From positions 62,001 through 126,000 of the forward strand of contig OZ245997.1 in assembly GCA_965230195.1 (NCBI GenBank): a stretch of DNA of 64,000 bases. The letters are read 5' to 3'. The translations under genes and the position numbers were made by a program. Positions 48,066 to 58,812 of the stretch are shown piece after piece. Source of the DNA: Putridiphycobacter sp965230195 (GTDB lineage Bacteria > Bacteroidota > Bacteroidia > Flavobacteriales_D > Crocinitomicaceae). Under the pieces are notes generated by a model that was not told the DNA's origin, made no database searches, and saw only the letters and a program-made list of their open reading frames with translations. Within the stretch, counting starts at the first letter, position 1; every line of letters begins with the position of its first letter.

Positions 48066-48336
48066 AACGACAGCGGCACTTCTGCCCGAGCCTTAGCGGA
48101 ATGGAAATACATCTGATCGTCGATAACGGTCGGGTGAAAACCTTAGCGAAGGAGACAACGTCGCGTCTGACGATCGATGTCCACGATTCTCCATCCATCG
48201 CTCCTTGCTTGGAGACAAAGACGACCCTCCGGGGGTTCTTTGCTGGTGGTACCTATGTCGCGGCTGCGTTCGGGTGTCTTGTGATCTGCCAGAGTGTGCG
48301 TGTCGAGGGAGTCTGTGTTGTGTCGTTTGAAAACGG

Positions 48337-49723
48337 ATGACACGTTTGATCCGCCACGTCATGGCATCAACACGCTCTTCGGCGACGATCGGCAGCCGAT
48401 TGCCGACGCATTTTCGTCGTTGGGTTTCGGACGGAGCGGCGCCGTCATTCAGAAAAGCAGCACAACTCAGAACCGTCAAACTGCAGCTGCCCGATGCAGA
48501 CGAAGTCCGATCCGCACCAACCTATCTATCCCCCTGCCAAACAGCCGTTCTCACAGGTGCTCTTACGCATGATCTACGCCACCGTCAATGCCGGCCACGA
48601 TTCCTTTCAAGCATGCCGAGAAGGTCGCTTCCGCTTTCGAATCTCCCACAGGAGTAAAAAACAGATGGCTGCGCATGAACAGGATCCTTTGCTGACTGGA
48701 AGGGAATACAGAACTTGGGTGCGGATGGTCTGGGAGAGGTCGTTGCTGTCGGAGCCAATGTGGACTCCCTCCAAGAAGGTGACTATGTATCCTGTGGCGG
48801 CTGTCGCTCCTTCAGCGAGTACACCTTACCGAAGGAGTCCGCCTGCGTCGAGATTCCCAGTCCAGATCCCGCGTATACGGCATTGAGAGTGGCTGGGTCG
48901 TATGCGTTTGGGTTCATGGAACACACGGAGCCGGTTCGAGCGGGAGATACCTTGTTGGTCACCGCCGCGTGCGGTGGCGTTGGACACATTGCGGCACAGA
49001 TTGGCAAACTTCATGGCTGCCATGTGATCGGGACTTGTGGCTCGGCAGCAAAGAAGGAGAAGTTGGTTGAACTGGGACTCGATCGGGTGGTCGATTACAC
49101 AGAGGAGGTTCGGTACCATAAATGGGATGACGGATTTGTGTGGAGCTGTTTCCTAGTCTCTTGTGGAGGTCTTGGAATCTGAGTATCCGAATGGACTGGA
49201 CTACGTTGTTGAAGGCGTGGGTGGGTCTTTGTGGAAAACGGCCTTTGAGCATTTGGCGCCGAACGGCAGGATATTGACCATCGGGTGAGGAATGCTGTGG
49301 CTGGCGGCGGTCTTCCCATCTCTCGAGAGATTTCTTCAGGTTTTTTTCGCAGTATCCCCATACGGCAGGATACGAAAGCGGAAAAACGAAGGGCCTAGTG
49401 GATGGCGCTCCGCCGCTGTGGGAGGTGCTGCATAAAAGAAAGAACGTGACGGTTAGAGGCAAACGTATCATCGGACAAACGTGGCCATCGGTGGGTCGCA
49501 TCACCGTCCATTGTCGAATGATGTGACGTGCATCTGTCTGCAGGATCGAGATGTGATTGCCCGCTGTCGCCAGCGTTCTTTTCAGCTGTACGAAGAAGGA
49601 AAGCTGAAGGTTGTGTTGGACGCCACAGCTCTTGAGCGCTTTCGTGGAATCGAAACCGTCGTCGACGCCGAGGAATACATGTTAGCTGGAAAAAACGTCG
49701 GCAAGATGCTCGTCTCTTTCTAA
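48337..49723 (+). CDS. Zinc-type quinone/prostaglandin reductase (ZADH2/PTGR3-like)
   Basis: Recognisable exons are 48337-48504, about 48557-48655, 48712-49107, 49169-49284, 49340-49490 and 49544-49723. The N-terminus MTRLIRHVMASTRSSATIG looks like an organelle presequence. Medium-chain reductase features follow: LLRMIYATVNA, LGADGLGEVVAVGANV, GDYVSCGG, the NADPH-binding TAACGGVGHIAAQIGKLHGCHVIGTCGS, and GLDYVVEGVGG. No catalytic zinc ligands are seen, as in quinone reductases. Exon 2 changes frame after VNAGHDSF: the downstream reading HAEKVASAFESPTG needed for the next junction is in the +1 frame. Either a base is wrong, an intron is missed or the gene is damaged there. Confidence 0.75.
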
Positions 49724-50106
49724 ATCTGAGTGGAGCTTGACAGCAAAGCGACAGAACCTGTGTGTTATTCTGGCTGAGATTCTTAAATAGCTGTCAACGC
49801 GCGTGCGCTCGACAGCTGGCTGCTGCAGCACGAAATGGATGTGACGGCGACGAGTGGCGATGAGACGTCGCTTCGGGGTTTCGGTCATCGGTGGACGGCG
49901 TCGCGTCGATACTTTACCTCGTCCAAGACGTACTCTCGTTCAAAAGACCGTTCGAAACCGCCCTTTTCCAAGTCCGTTTTTTCATACCGTGGCACGCACG
50001 AGTCGCGTAAAGGGTTAACAGCGCCCGGCGCAAGAGTTCTTAACATTCTTCCGATCGCTAACCGCGCCGCCGTTTCATTTTGGAGTACTTCACGCACGAA
50101 CGCACG

Positions 50107-51603
50107 ATGTTGGCATTCCTGCTTATCACGCTCACGCTCTCCAGCGCTCGTGGCGCTTCAGGTATAATTGCAAGTGTTTGAGATCTGTTTCGTGACGATG
50201 ATCTGGTGTTAGAACGAGGGTTGGATGGTATACGTGTGAGCCGAACGCTGAGGGCATACGCGACCGCTTCATCCGAGGCAACAGCTTCCAGTTCATCCAC
50301 AGGCGGTACGGCCGTTGCCGAGGCTGTGGCAGAAGCCGTCGCGAAAGGAGACGCAAACGCCATCGCCGACGCCGTTGCCAATGCCATGTCGAAAGGAGGT
50401 ACCAACTCTCCCTCGCTCCACATCTATGCACGCATATCTATGCGGATTAGGGTTTGCATCGGCGCTGTCTGTTGCCGAGGCTGTATCGGAAGCTCTGCAC
50501 AACGGAGCGCCTTTGGATGCCGTTGTCGAAGCGATTGCCGACGCTGTATCCGTCGATCCGGATATCATCGAAGATTACCTCCTGGAGAACGACACCGAGG
50601 CATTGGCTCATGTTCTTGCCAGTTCACGAGGTGGCTATACCTACGCCGAATCGACTTCTGTTGCCGAGGTGCGTTTCGCGCCGAGCCGTATTTACACGAC
50701 GTCTATGTTACATTGCAGGCCGTAGCCAGTCAGACGAATGCCGTCATGGAGGGGATATACCGTGTGTTTTCTTGGGCCGATAAAGGCGGCGATGCGTATG
50801 CCGTAATCCACGAAGAAGCTATTGCAATGGGCGAAGCCATTGCCGAAGTTTTCGTCGAAACTGCTGTCGTTCTTGAGGTCGATGGCCATGGCGAAGCTTA
50901 CGGAATCTCCACTGCCGAGGCCACGGCCGTTGCGCAAGCCTTCGCTAAGGTTGGCTTCGAGCACAGAATTGCGGCACTCCGTCAGCGCCGCCCTTTTTTA
51001 GGTGATGGTTAAAGGTATTGCTCGTGCCTGCAACAAATACGGTGTCGCTGTCGCGACGTTCAACGGCGACGCTATTGCAGTGGCCATTGCCAAGGCTACG
51101 GCCAGTGCCCTTGCCGAAGGAGACCTGCAGGGATCGGGTTACGTCGAAGCAACGCAGACGAGTGTCGCGATGGCAGTGGCGCATCCGGTGGCCTCTGTTC
51201 TCGTCGACGCCGTCGCCTACGCTTACGGTCACTCGGTGACCTCTTCGGTGTTCATCGAAGCGGACTCCTCTGTCCAGAACGAATTCGCCTCAGCGAAGTC
51301 CGAGGGATTCTCTGCCATTGGCGGCATCGGAGCTGCCGACGTTCGCGGAAACGCCGCCGCCTCGACGCAACACATAACGCGATGCCACGGTTCCGCAAGA
51401 CGTTGTTGTTCCTACAGAAACGCTCGACAGAGGACGTGCCCATGTCCAAGGTACATCACCCTCTCTCTCTCGCATCTCACGAACCCTGTGTCTCGTGCAG
51501 AAATCATTATGGAGACTGTCATCCATTTGAAGCTGCTGTCCGCGAGTCCGGCAAGACGACGCATTGGAAAGACATGCTCAACGAAGACATCTGTTATTGC
51601 TAA
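50107..51603 (+). CDS. Alanine-rich secreted protein with Cys-rich tail
   Basis: Six exons (50107-50161, 50213-50398, 50451-50668, 50719-50949, 51002-51450, 51501-51603) with 50-52-nt introns give 413 residues. MLAFLLITLTLSSARGA is a signal peptide. Most of the mature chain is Ala/Val/Glu-rich in an A-x-A-x(1,2)-A rhythm, for example TAVAEAVAEAVAKGDA, DAVVEAIADAVS, GEAIAEVFVETAVV and AIAVAIAKATASALAEGD, predicting long amphipathic or coiled helices. The last 60 residues switch to a basic, cysteine-rich tail (CCS, CPCP, CYC; nine Cys). I know no family with this build. Structural, silk-like or surface-coat roles are possible guesses. Confidence 0.8.
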
Positions 51604-51822
51604 ACATGATGTTGCCCGGAGGACACGCACTTCCTACGGTTCTTGTAAGAAACGATGTATTCACACTCAAACGCACCTCTACCCATGGAGCGTCGTATTC
51701 ACCTGTGAGAAAAGGGACGGTTTCTTCCGGTCGTTCGTATCCTCCCCTCCAGCGATGTGACCGTATCGCCAGAAAGATGGAACGGTGTCGTCGTCTAAGT
51801 ACCCGTGGGAAATGAGTTCTGG

Positions 51823-53004
51823 TCAGAAAGCAGGTGGCTTTAGTGGCGTTGTCTGAGATGCGTGGTCTGTACTTTCTGTGATCGTCGAAATAGTGACGGG
51901 GGAGAATCGATCTGTGCGACTCGGACGACGCAACTCGGCGACCGCCGCCAGCAACGTCGGGCGATCCTCTGGACGAACCGTGAGGATGGTGTCGAATAGT
52001 CGATACAGATCGCCGGACGTGTACTGCTTCAAATTCTCTGGCTCCACCAATTTCGTCATCCATGCATCGACAACGGCACTCTCTACACAAGACGTCGACG
52101 ATCACGAGGCAACGTGTATCTAAAAGAGTGAGATTTTTGCTTTGCTGATGGAGTGAGGTAAATGTCGTTGCGATCTGGATCTTATCGGTCGCCGACAGGT
52201 GCATCTGCCGCAACGGCATGGACAGCTCTTGGAGAATCTTCTCGACCGCTTCGAAAGGAACCACTGGTCGGAATCGATCGAACGAGAACAGAATCCAGTA
52301 AAGCTGTCGCTCGGTGAATTTCTTTCGTCGACTGGGGCGCAACACTTCTGTCACCAGCGCCTCTTTCAGCACATCATAAGAGGCAAAGCTCAAAGCCCTC
52401 TGTCCTTGCCCTACAACATCTCCTCGGTACTTTCTGGCAAAGTGAGCACGACGAGACGTAAGCTGCAGAGGAGATGGACGAGATCACGCCGCGACATATG
52501 AAGGTGAAGGGCGTTGCTGAGAACGTGCTGCGTCAGGTCTTCCAACAGGCACATCTCGTGGCATCCAAGCAGCCCGGTCGCTGCAAATACCTCGGCGACA
52601 TCGCCGGCGTCGAAATGCCGCACGTGTTGTCGTGTCATTTCATGGAGTTTCTGGAGAAAGGCATCAGAAGGACGACGCGGCAAAGTTTTGAGAATTCGGA
52701 AAGCGGCGCAGAGGTGACGACTCGAAAGGAGCCGACGACGGTCCAGTCGATCGAGCGTCTCTGCCACGTCTTCCCATCGCTGCATGAATCGAAAGATAAT
52801 GGCACTGGAACTGATACCCCGTGCGCAGGTTGGGTCCCAACGCTCGAGTCCCGTGACGCCTGTCGTCAACGCGGACGTCCGTTCCGGCGGCGCAGGACGC
52901 GCTATCGTTGTCAGGACGCCTTTGAGAACAGTCGGCGTCGATTTTGGTTGCCGCAGTGCGGCGAGAAGGGTCCATCCGTGTCGCCAAGTGCCGCGCCGAA
53001 ACAT
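51823..53004 (-). CDS. Organellar alpha-helical repeat protein (OPR/FASTK-like)
   Basis: Exons 53004-52458, 52410-52114 and 52082-51823 give 367 residues. The last intron would be only 31 nt, short even here, so that junction is uncertain although frame and sense agree. The start MFRRGTWRHGWTLLAALRQ is an Arg-rich mitochondrial or plastid presequence. Paired helices follow: LCAAFRILKTLP, FDAGDVAEVFAATGLL, MSRRDLVHLLCSLR, FTERQLYWILFSF and YTSGDLYRLFDTIL. These recall OPR, FASTK and RAP-type RNA-binding solenoids of organelles. No RAP domain is visible at the C-terminus. It is head-to-head with PWP1, 52 bases between start codons. Confidence 0.6.
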
Positions 53005-53056
53005 TCTGCGAAGTGCTTTGTTGCAGAGCGTTCTTGTACGACAGTCGCGACGTTTG

Positions 53057-54896
53057 ATGATTTCTTCCGTTGGCTACGTGCCATTGAATGTCCTGAAACG
53101 ACGGCCCGTTCGCGCCGAAGTCACGCAGGAGGATCTGGTGCAGCTACGTCGACGACTCGAAGGAACGGGCAGGAGACGCGACGATGGAGATACGGCGGAG
53201 ATGGAGATCGACGGGGATCGGAATGAAGCGATCCGCAATGCCGAAACCGCTGCGCAGCGCGTCCTGACCTCGGCGGAGCTGCCGATATCGCACGACCCCG
53301 ACGTCGAAGAGGCGATGAAAGAACTGGACCTCGATGCCTACGACTCAGACGGTGGCTGCTCTCCATCTCATAAACGCCACTGCCGTGACACGGCATGTCC
53401 ATAGACGACGGCACACACGCGTCTTTCTTCGATCAGATCGTGGCGGCCCGTCCTGTCGACGCATCGACAGAAAACGAAGCCAAGAGCGGGACGTCTGAAG
53501 AGGATGAAGATTCAGATGAAGACAGTGTGTTGGAGTATGAACAGGGCGATGTGGTGGTGTTGGCGACGAAGGCCGAAGATATACTGAGCGGCATCGAAGT
53601 GCCGCCTCTTATGGCTGAGGTCTGCTAGCAACGGAGCTGCGTAGGTGTGGGTGTATGAAGAGGCAGATGATCATCGGGAAGGCAATCTCTTTGCGCATCA
53701 TGACATTTCTCTCACGGCTTATCCCCTCTGTTGCGCGTACCTCGATGTTCAGCCCAAAAGTACCGTCTATGTCTGTTCAGTATGGGATGGTTCATTTGGA
53801 GGATGATTAGGTTCTGAATCGCGTCATCTGGTGGCGGTCGGCAGCATGATGAGCGATATCGAGGTCTACGATCTGGATGTGCTCGATCCCATTTCGCCGG
53901 TTGCCACTTTGCACATCGATTCCAAAGTGAGGGGATAGATTTAGAGAGCGTTTGAGCAATGCATGACATGTGCTTCTGTATCAGAAGGGTCGCACGTCGA
54001 CGATGTCGCTGTCGGTGAACGAACAGGTTCGGAACGTCATGGCAAGTGGAGGCGACGACAAACGCCTTCGTGTGTGGGATCTCGCGACAGGCAAGCACCT
54101 CTGGCAGTGGGTGTGTCGAGATTGTGTCTATAGGGAGTATGACATCTGAGATGAAGCTGCACAGATCGACGGTGCAAAGCATCGAGTGGAATCCAAAAGA
54201 TCCGCCGATTCTGATCAGTGGTGGACACGACAAGAAGAGTGTCGTGGTCTCTCGATCAAAATGTTACTCCCTGCACTGACGGCAATTTCTCTTCGTGGCA
54301 GACAGATGTTCGCAAGCCGGATGGCGAGGTTTTGAAATGGAAGCTCGATGCAGACTGCGAATGTGTGACCTGGTGGACACAGCAGCCAACGTGCTATATG
54401 GTCAGCGATGAAGATGGGACGGTTCAGATGTTCGACGCCAGAAAAGGATCAAAATCGGATCCACTCTTCAGAATGGCGGCGCACAAAGAGAGTGCAACGG
54501 TGCTGAGTGTCTGTCCATTGCAGTCCTCTCTCTTTGCGACAGGATCCGAAGATGGAAAAGTACTGCCTCGTGTGCAGAGAGAGGTCCACCAGCGATGTCG
54601 TCTGTTTCGCAGTTGAAGGTGTGGCACAACACGAACGATGCAATGCCACCTCAGTTGGTGGAGAAAAGAACGTTGAGCGTTGGAGAAATCTTGGCTGGTG
54701 GATTCTGCAAGTATGAGACTGTTATTGATAGATGGCTGGATCAGGAGAGTGCGTGGCTGTTAGGTATGCTGGCCATCTTGTCATTGGAGCAGGTGATAGT
54801 GGACATATGCAGATGTGGGATCTGCGTGCCTCTGCGAATATTACCCAATATTTTCCAGATCCCGTCAGCATCCCTCGGATTTACAAGGCCCAGTAA
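53057..54896 (+). CDS. PWP1: PWP1-like WD40 ribosome biogenesis protein
   Basis: Nine exons (53057-53351, 53405-53598, 53645-53759, 53811-53926, 53985-54110, 54151-54246, 54302-54559, 54613-54710, 54764-54896) encode 476 residues. Order follows PWP1: VGYVPLNVLKRRP start, acidic segment with a DLDAYDSD motif, FAHHDISLTAYPL, VAVGSMMSDIEVYDLD, then WD repeats RNVMASGGDDKRLRVWDL, ILISGGHDKK, DGTVQMFDARKG, LFATGSEDGKV and VIGAGDSGHMQMWDLRA. PWP1 acts in the nucleolus in rRNA synthesis and processing, the same process as PPAN at 30.7 kb. The first exon lies antisense to no other coding part but its promoter is shared with the minus-strand neighbour. Confidence 0.92.
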
Positions 54897-55630
54897 ACAC
54901 ATACTTATACATCGGATCGAAAGAACCCTTTCCTCATTCCCTTCTCGCGTTCGGGGCTGAATAGAGATGTGTATTTTTCGGCTGAGATTTAACGGCAGAA
55001 GACCATGGCGACAGCGATCTTGTTATGAGAATCGCTCTGTACGAAAACGATGGGACGTTTTGACATTCGGACGAAGGGGTTACTTTGTACGTTTAGCAAT
55101 TGAGTGTTTAGATGCTTTGGACGCAGAAGCTGACCGAATTCGTGTCTGAGCTACAAGCGTATCGTCGCCCGACGGACGAAAGAAGATCAGAAAAACATCG
55201 CTAAGAAGCAGTGCGCCATCCTCCAAACGTCTTCCGGGTATTCATCCCACTTTTTCGCTACACAGGTTGCGATTCTATCGCATTCTCAGTAAGAGATGTT
55301 TGACGGCCATATGTTATCAACCGTTATCTCTCCGTCTTGCAGCCAATCGATCTCGTACGAGAGGACGGAACCCCAGTCAGTGATGAAGAAAGAAAACCGT
55401 TCGTCGACAAAAAAAAGATCCGTTGGGTCATCCGACGGGCCTTTACTGGACGGTGCCCGTTTCTGCAGTGAGTGACGGTCAAGGCACGTAGACAGAAAAC
55501 CACTGCTTCAAAACGGAGGTTAAGACAGTCCGCTACGGAAGCATCCATACTTTTACTTCAGTTGCCAGTTGTTGCCGAGACGTTTGGAGATACGCCTTTA
55601 AGAGACACGCCTTTTCCAGCACTGCGTTTG
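54897..55630 (+). other. Possible small unresolved gene
   Basis: Short coding-like pieces separated by intron-like borders: MRIALYENDGT near 55027, KLTEFVSELQAYRRPTDERR near 55130, and LVREDGTPVSDEERKPFVDKKKIRWVIRRA at 55350-55440 after a CTTGCAG acceptor. They may belong to one small basic protein, but I could not join them in frame and do not recognise a family. Confidence 0.3.
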
Positions 55631-56260
55631 ATGATGTCACCGAACAAAAGCAGCACCGGAGGCGTTTGGAGCGGTAAAAACAGTTTCGTTTCCTGGACAG
55701 GCAGAAATCGACGATGCCGTTCTGTAGTCCTTTTCGTCGCGGCTGCTTTACTTACACTGTCCGCGACTACAGCCGACGCTCGTCGCTTCTCCTGGCAGCA
55801 CTTCTTCGGTTGCGAAGAGCTGCCGCAAGGAAGATGGAGGGCAGTATCCTTCGCACAAACGAATCTTGGCAACACGACTCTCTTGCCGCGGACTATACAA
55901 GACATCGTCCTCACCGAACAGATTCCGAACATCTACACAGGTCCACATCGACCGTCGTCTGCCTGTTCTGACATCGTCGTTTCGGCAGGAAAGGCAAACA
56001 TATCCGTGACAGAGTTCTTTCCTAACCCCGAAATTCTCCCGCCGGATATTCCGCTCGCTGACATCCTGCTGGTCAGAGACCCGAAGACATGTTCTATTTC
56101 CATGTCGCTGTACTCCTTCACGGTTCTTCCGTTTAATGACGTCATGGTCCTGACCCTTCGCAACAACAGACTTTCTGGACCTTTCATGGGCTCCATCAAC
56201 ACCAACATTCTCACCGACGTCGTGTCCAGATTCGAGGTTGAGTATTTGGGCCCAGAGTGA
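55631..56260 (+). CDS. Small secreted protein, CxPPxGxW family, member 4
   Basis: The whole stretch is open, but comparison with members 2 and 3 indicates two hidden introns: 55674-55727 (54 nt, GTAAAA...CTGTAG) in the signal peptide and 55941-55988 (48 nt, GTCCAC...CGGCAG) after NIYTG. Both are phase 1, multiples of three and stop-free. Spliced exons 55631-55673, 55728-55940 and 55989-56260 encode 175 residues: signal peptide ending LSATTADA, then CEELPQGRW, TIQDIVL, KTCSISM, LSGPFMGS and SRFEVEYLGPE. The splice removes the long polar stretch that would otherwise precede the signal core. A decayed copy lies at 35640-36078. Confidence 0.8.
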   Translation: MMSPNKSSTGGVWSGKNSFVSWTGRNRRCRSVVLFVAAALLTLSATTADARRFSWQHFFGCEELPQGRWRAVSFAQTNLGNTTLLPRTIQDIVLTEQIPNIYTGPHRPSSACSDIVVSAGKANISVTEFFPNPEILPPDIPLADILLVRDPKTCSISMSLYSFTVLPFNDVMVLTLRNNRLSGPFMGSINTNILTDVVSRFEVEYLGPE

Positions 56261-57400
56261 ATACAGCGCTCTGGCATCCTTTCGTGATCGAAGATGAAAG
56301 AATTTCGTACAAGTTTTATCTGATCTGCTGCAGATTTGCTCAGAGTTCTAATCGAGATTCATTTGATTTTGTATCGCCTTCGTGACCCAGCTGGGTATAG
56401 ATTTTGTCCATCTAGATGTGTGGCTTTTGTTGCTCTTTATTCTGAGGCCGCTGGTCTTTGCGCATTAGACGATTAGTATCTGCACCCCAATAACGCGAGT
56501 TTTTCTCCTGTTTGATTGACTTTGTATACTTATTGTCGCCAATGGGTGAAGATCTGTTAGATGACATAACAATCGCGAGAGAATGCTGTGGCGGCATACA
56601 TCACAGTACTACCTCTTTCGGAAAGCGACCATTCCTATTCTCCATAAATCGCGACATCCAAAAACAAAAACCTGTGTTCTGACGTTGAGAATTGAATACA
56701 TCGACTTACAAACTGCATTCGCAAATCCGTCGCTCATAACCTCATCTTCTGTTCGGACTGAAAGTGTCGTTGTCTGATCCAAGCCCCTTGAGGGCAGAGT
56801 ACGATGAAATTTGATCAGACATGGTGACAGTAGCACAGGTGCGTCGTTTTATGTGTTATGATCGCATCATTTTATGGATGACGACGTTCCACGAGCAATT
56901 TTTCCGACAAGGTAATTGCGAAGAACTCCCTTCGGCAGCCGGACCCTCCACGTCCCTTATGATGTCCTCGGCGTCGACGAGTATCGCTCTCTCACTGCGA
57001 CGGCAAGGAAGACGTGGACGAGGAGACTAGATGCCTGAATTGTCTCCGGGTTGGCTCATCTCACAAGGGCAGTGGAAGTTTCGAGGCAAGGTGAGGATGG
57101 GCAAGGATATCGGTGGCCACACCACGTCTGCAGCAAAGAGACAGCTTGTTACAACGACGATAGACAGCAAATGTTTTGACAGACAGACGTATGCGATTCA
57201 CAGACACAAGTGTAAACTTGGATGTTAAGCGAAAGATGTTTTATGTGTCCGACCTTCGTTTAAATACTCAGTCCCTGATGTGACGACAGGGAAAGTCCGT
57301 GAAGTTTTCATTAAAGTTCCCAATTAGATTCTAGAATCTTCTAAAGCACTTCAATGAGTACTTCACAGAAACTCACTCCTAGTCGCCACGACTCATGCCT
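56261..57400. other. Intergenic
   Basis: No gene supported. Short open frames at 56821-57230 have no recognisable features. Confidence 0.35.
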
Positions 57401-57539
57401 ATTCATCTCGACGCGGCCAAAGGCGCGAGAGAAGTTGGCGCTGCTTACATCCTTTTTTAGGTTAAACATCAGCGGAGAGGTCCAAGTCTACTGATCAAGA
57501 ATACATTCGCCCAAAACCTAGGGCCATTTCAATACCAAT

Positions 57540-58280
57540 TTCTTCCTTGGTGCCGCCATGGAGCGTCCGTTGCTGAAGGCTTTCTTGGCTTCTAGTTCCG
57601 AGACTGAGGGTATGCCTTCTGGTTGTCCGCAGAGGGGGATCTCCTCTGCTCTAGCGGCGCTATCTTAAGGCCTGATCGTCAGTGGCGGGAAGATCTTGGT
57701 GTGCAGGCCGCCGCTATGTCCGCGGGATCTTGAATAAGTGCTCCATGCTCGTCTTGCACAAAGTCTAGCGCTGGGCGGCTCTGTGACCTGGTCATTCTAC
57801 GGACAGTCTTCCACATGTCTGACTGAGTGTCGGAATTCGTTGCCAAAAATTCCCTCCAGGCAACGCGCTTGCACTTCCGGATTACATACTTGTGCTGGTC
57901 TTTTGCCTTACTCACTGAGTCTTCAATGAGAGTGGGGGTCCATCGGGGTCCATCCAAATCTGCGTTGGTGTCGTTCTCGGCGGCGGAGTGCTCTTGTGAG
58001 AGTTCTATGTAGCTATTCGAGCTCGATGTTCCGCCAGTGTTTTCTGAGCTTGCTTGCTCCTGAGAGAGGCACGTGTGGCCTCGTGGCCTCTTGGATGAGA
58101 CCTTCGAAGGGCCAAAGGCGCGAGAACCATCAAGTGACAGAAATGCCACTCATTACAACGACGTCCCATCAGTGTCCCCTCAGAAGCGCGCCATTTTGAC
58201 ATAGGCGCGCACGCTTTCCCTTTGTGTGAACTCCGAACAGTCAGCGGAGCAAAAGAAAAGAACCGACCCAAACACACCTA
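57540..58280 (-). mobile_element. LINE-type retrotransposon fragment, endonuclease-RT linker
   Basis: The minus strand encodes KRVAWREFLATNSDTQSDMW, followed by KTVRRM and DEHGALIQDPADIAAA, the typical link between the endonuclease and reverse transcriptase of non-LTR ORF2 proteins. It continues in another frame into an RT-start-like PEGIPSVSELEARKPSATDAP. Upstream frame is broken and the catalytic RT palm is absent. An internal, dead piece, opposite in orientation to the 58813 fragment. Confidence 0.6.
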
Positions 58281-58812
58281 GACAAAAGCGAGAAAATGAA
58301 GATGCCCCTAGGGCGGCATGAAGTTCCCCTGCCTAGCGATCTAGCACTCCGACCCTGGTCGTTTCCGCCTGATATAAGGTCCCGTTGATCTGGCAGAATG
58401 TAGACGCGCGACGACAATCACAGAAGAGGGCAATCTCGAACCGAAAGGGCTCCCCCCGACAGATCTTGGATTAAGTAGTGAATATCGCAGTACCTAAACG
58501 GCGAGGCTCAGAGAAACATCAGACAAAGACCCACCAGCCACCATTTGACGGATCACTTGACTCCTCTAGATACTTAAAGGTCGTGGAAAAGTTTTGCTTG
58601 AAGTCTGGAAGACTTCCTAGTCCACACTGCAACACCAGGTGGGTATTGTCGTGGGGAAGGGAAGATTACAACAAGCTACCAGCATGACACGCCGTAAAAC
58701 GTCATCACGAGTCATGCGGAATGGATTTATAAAATGAGGTTGTGAAAACAGCACGATCCTTTTAAGCGACTTTCTAAATTTATCAGTATTTAACTGTCTT
58801 TGGGCTATTTGT
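58281..58812. other. Spacer between LINE fragments
   Basis: No gene seen. Possibly more decayed LINE sequence. Confidence 0.3.

Noticed and set aside
52784..53404. Plus-strand extension of the PWP1 reading frame upstream of 53057
   Set aside because: The extra part is antisense to the first exon of the helical-repeat gene; homologous PWP1 proteins begin at the MISSVGY start.
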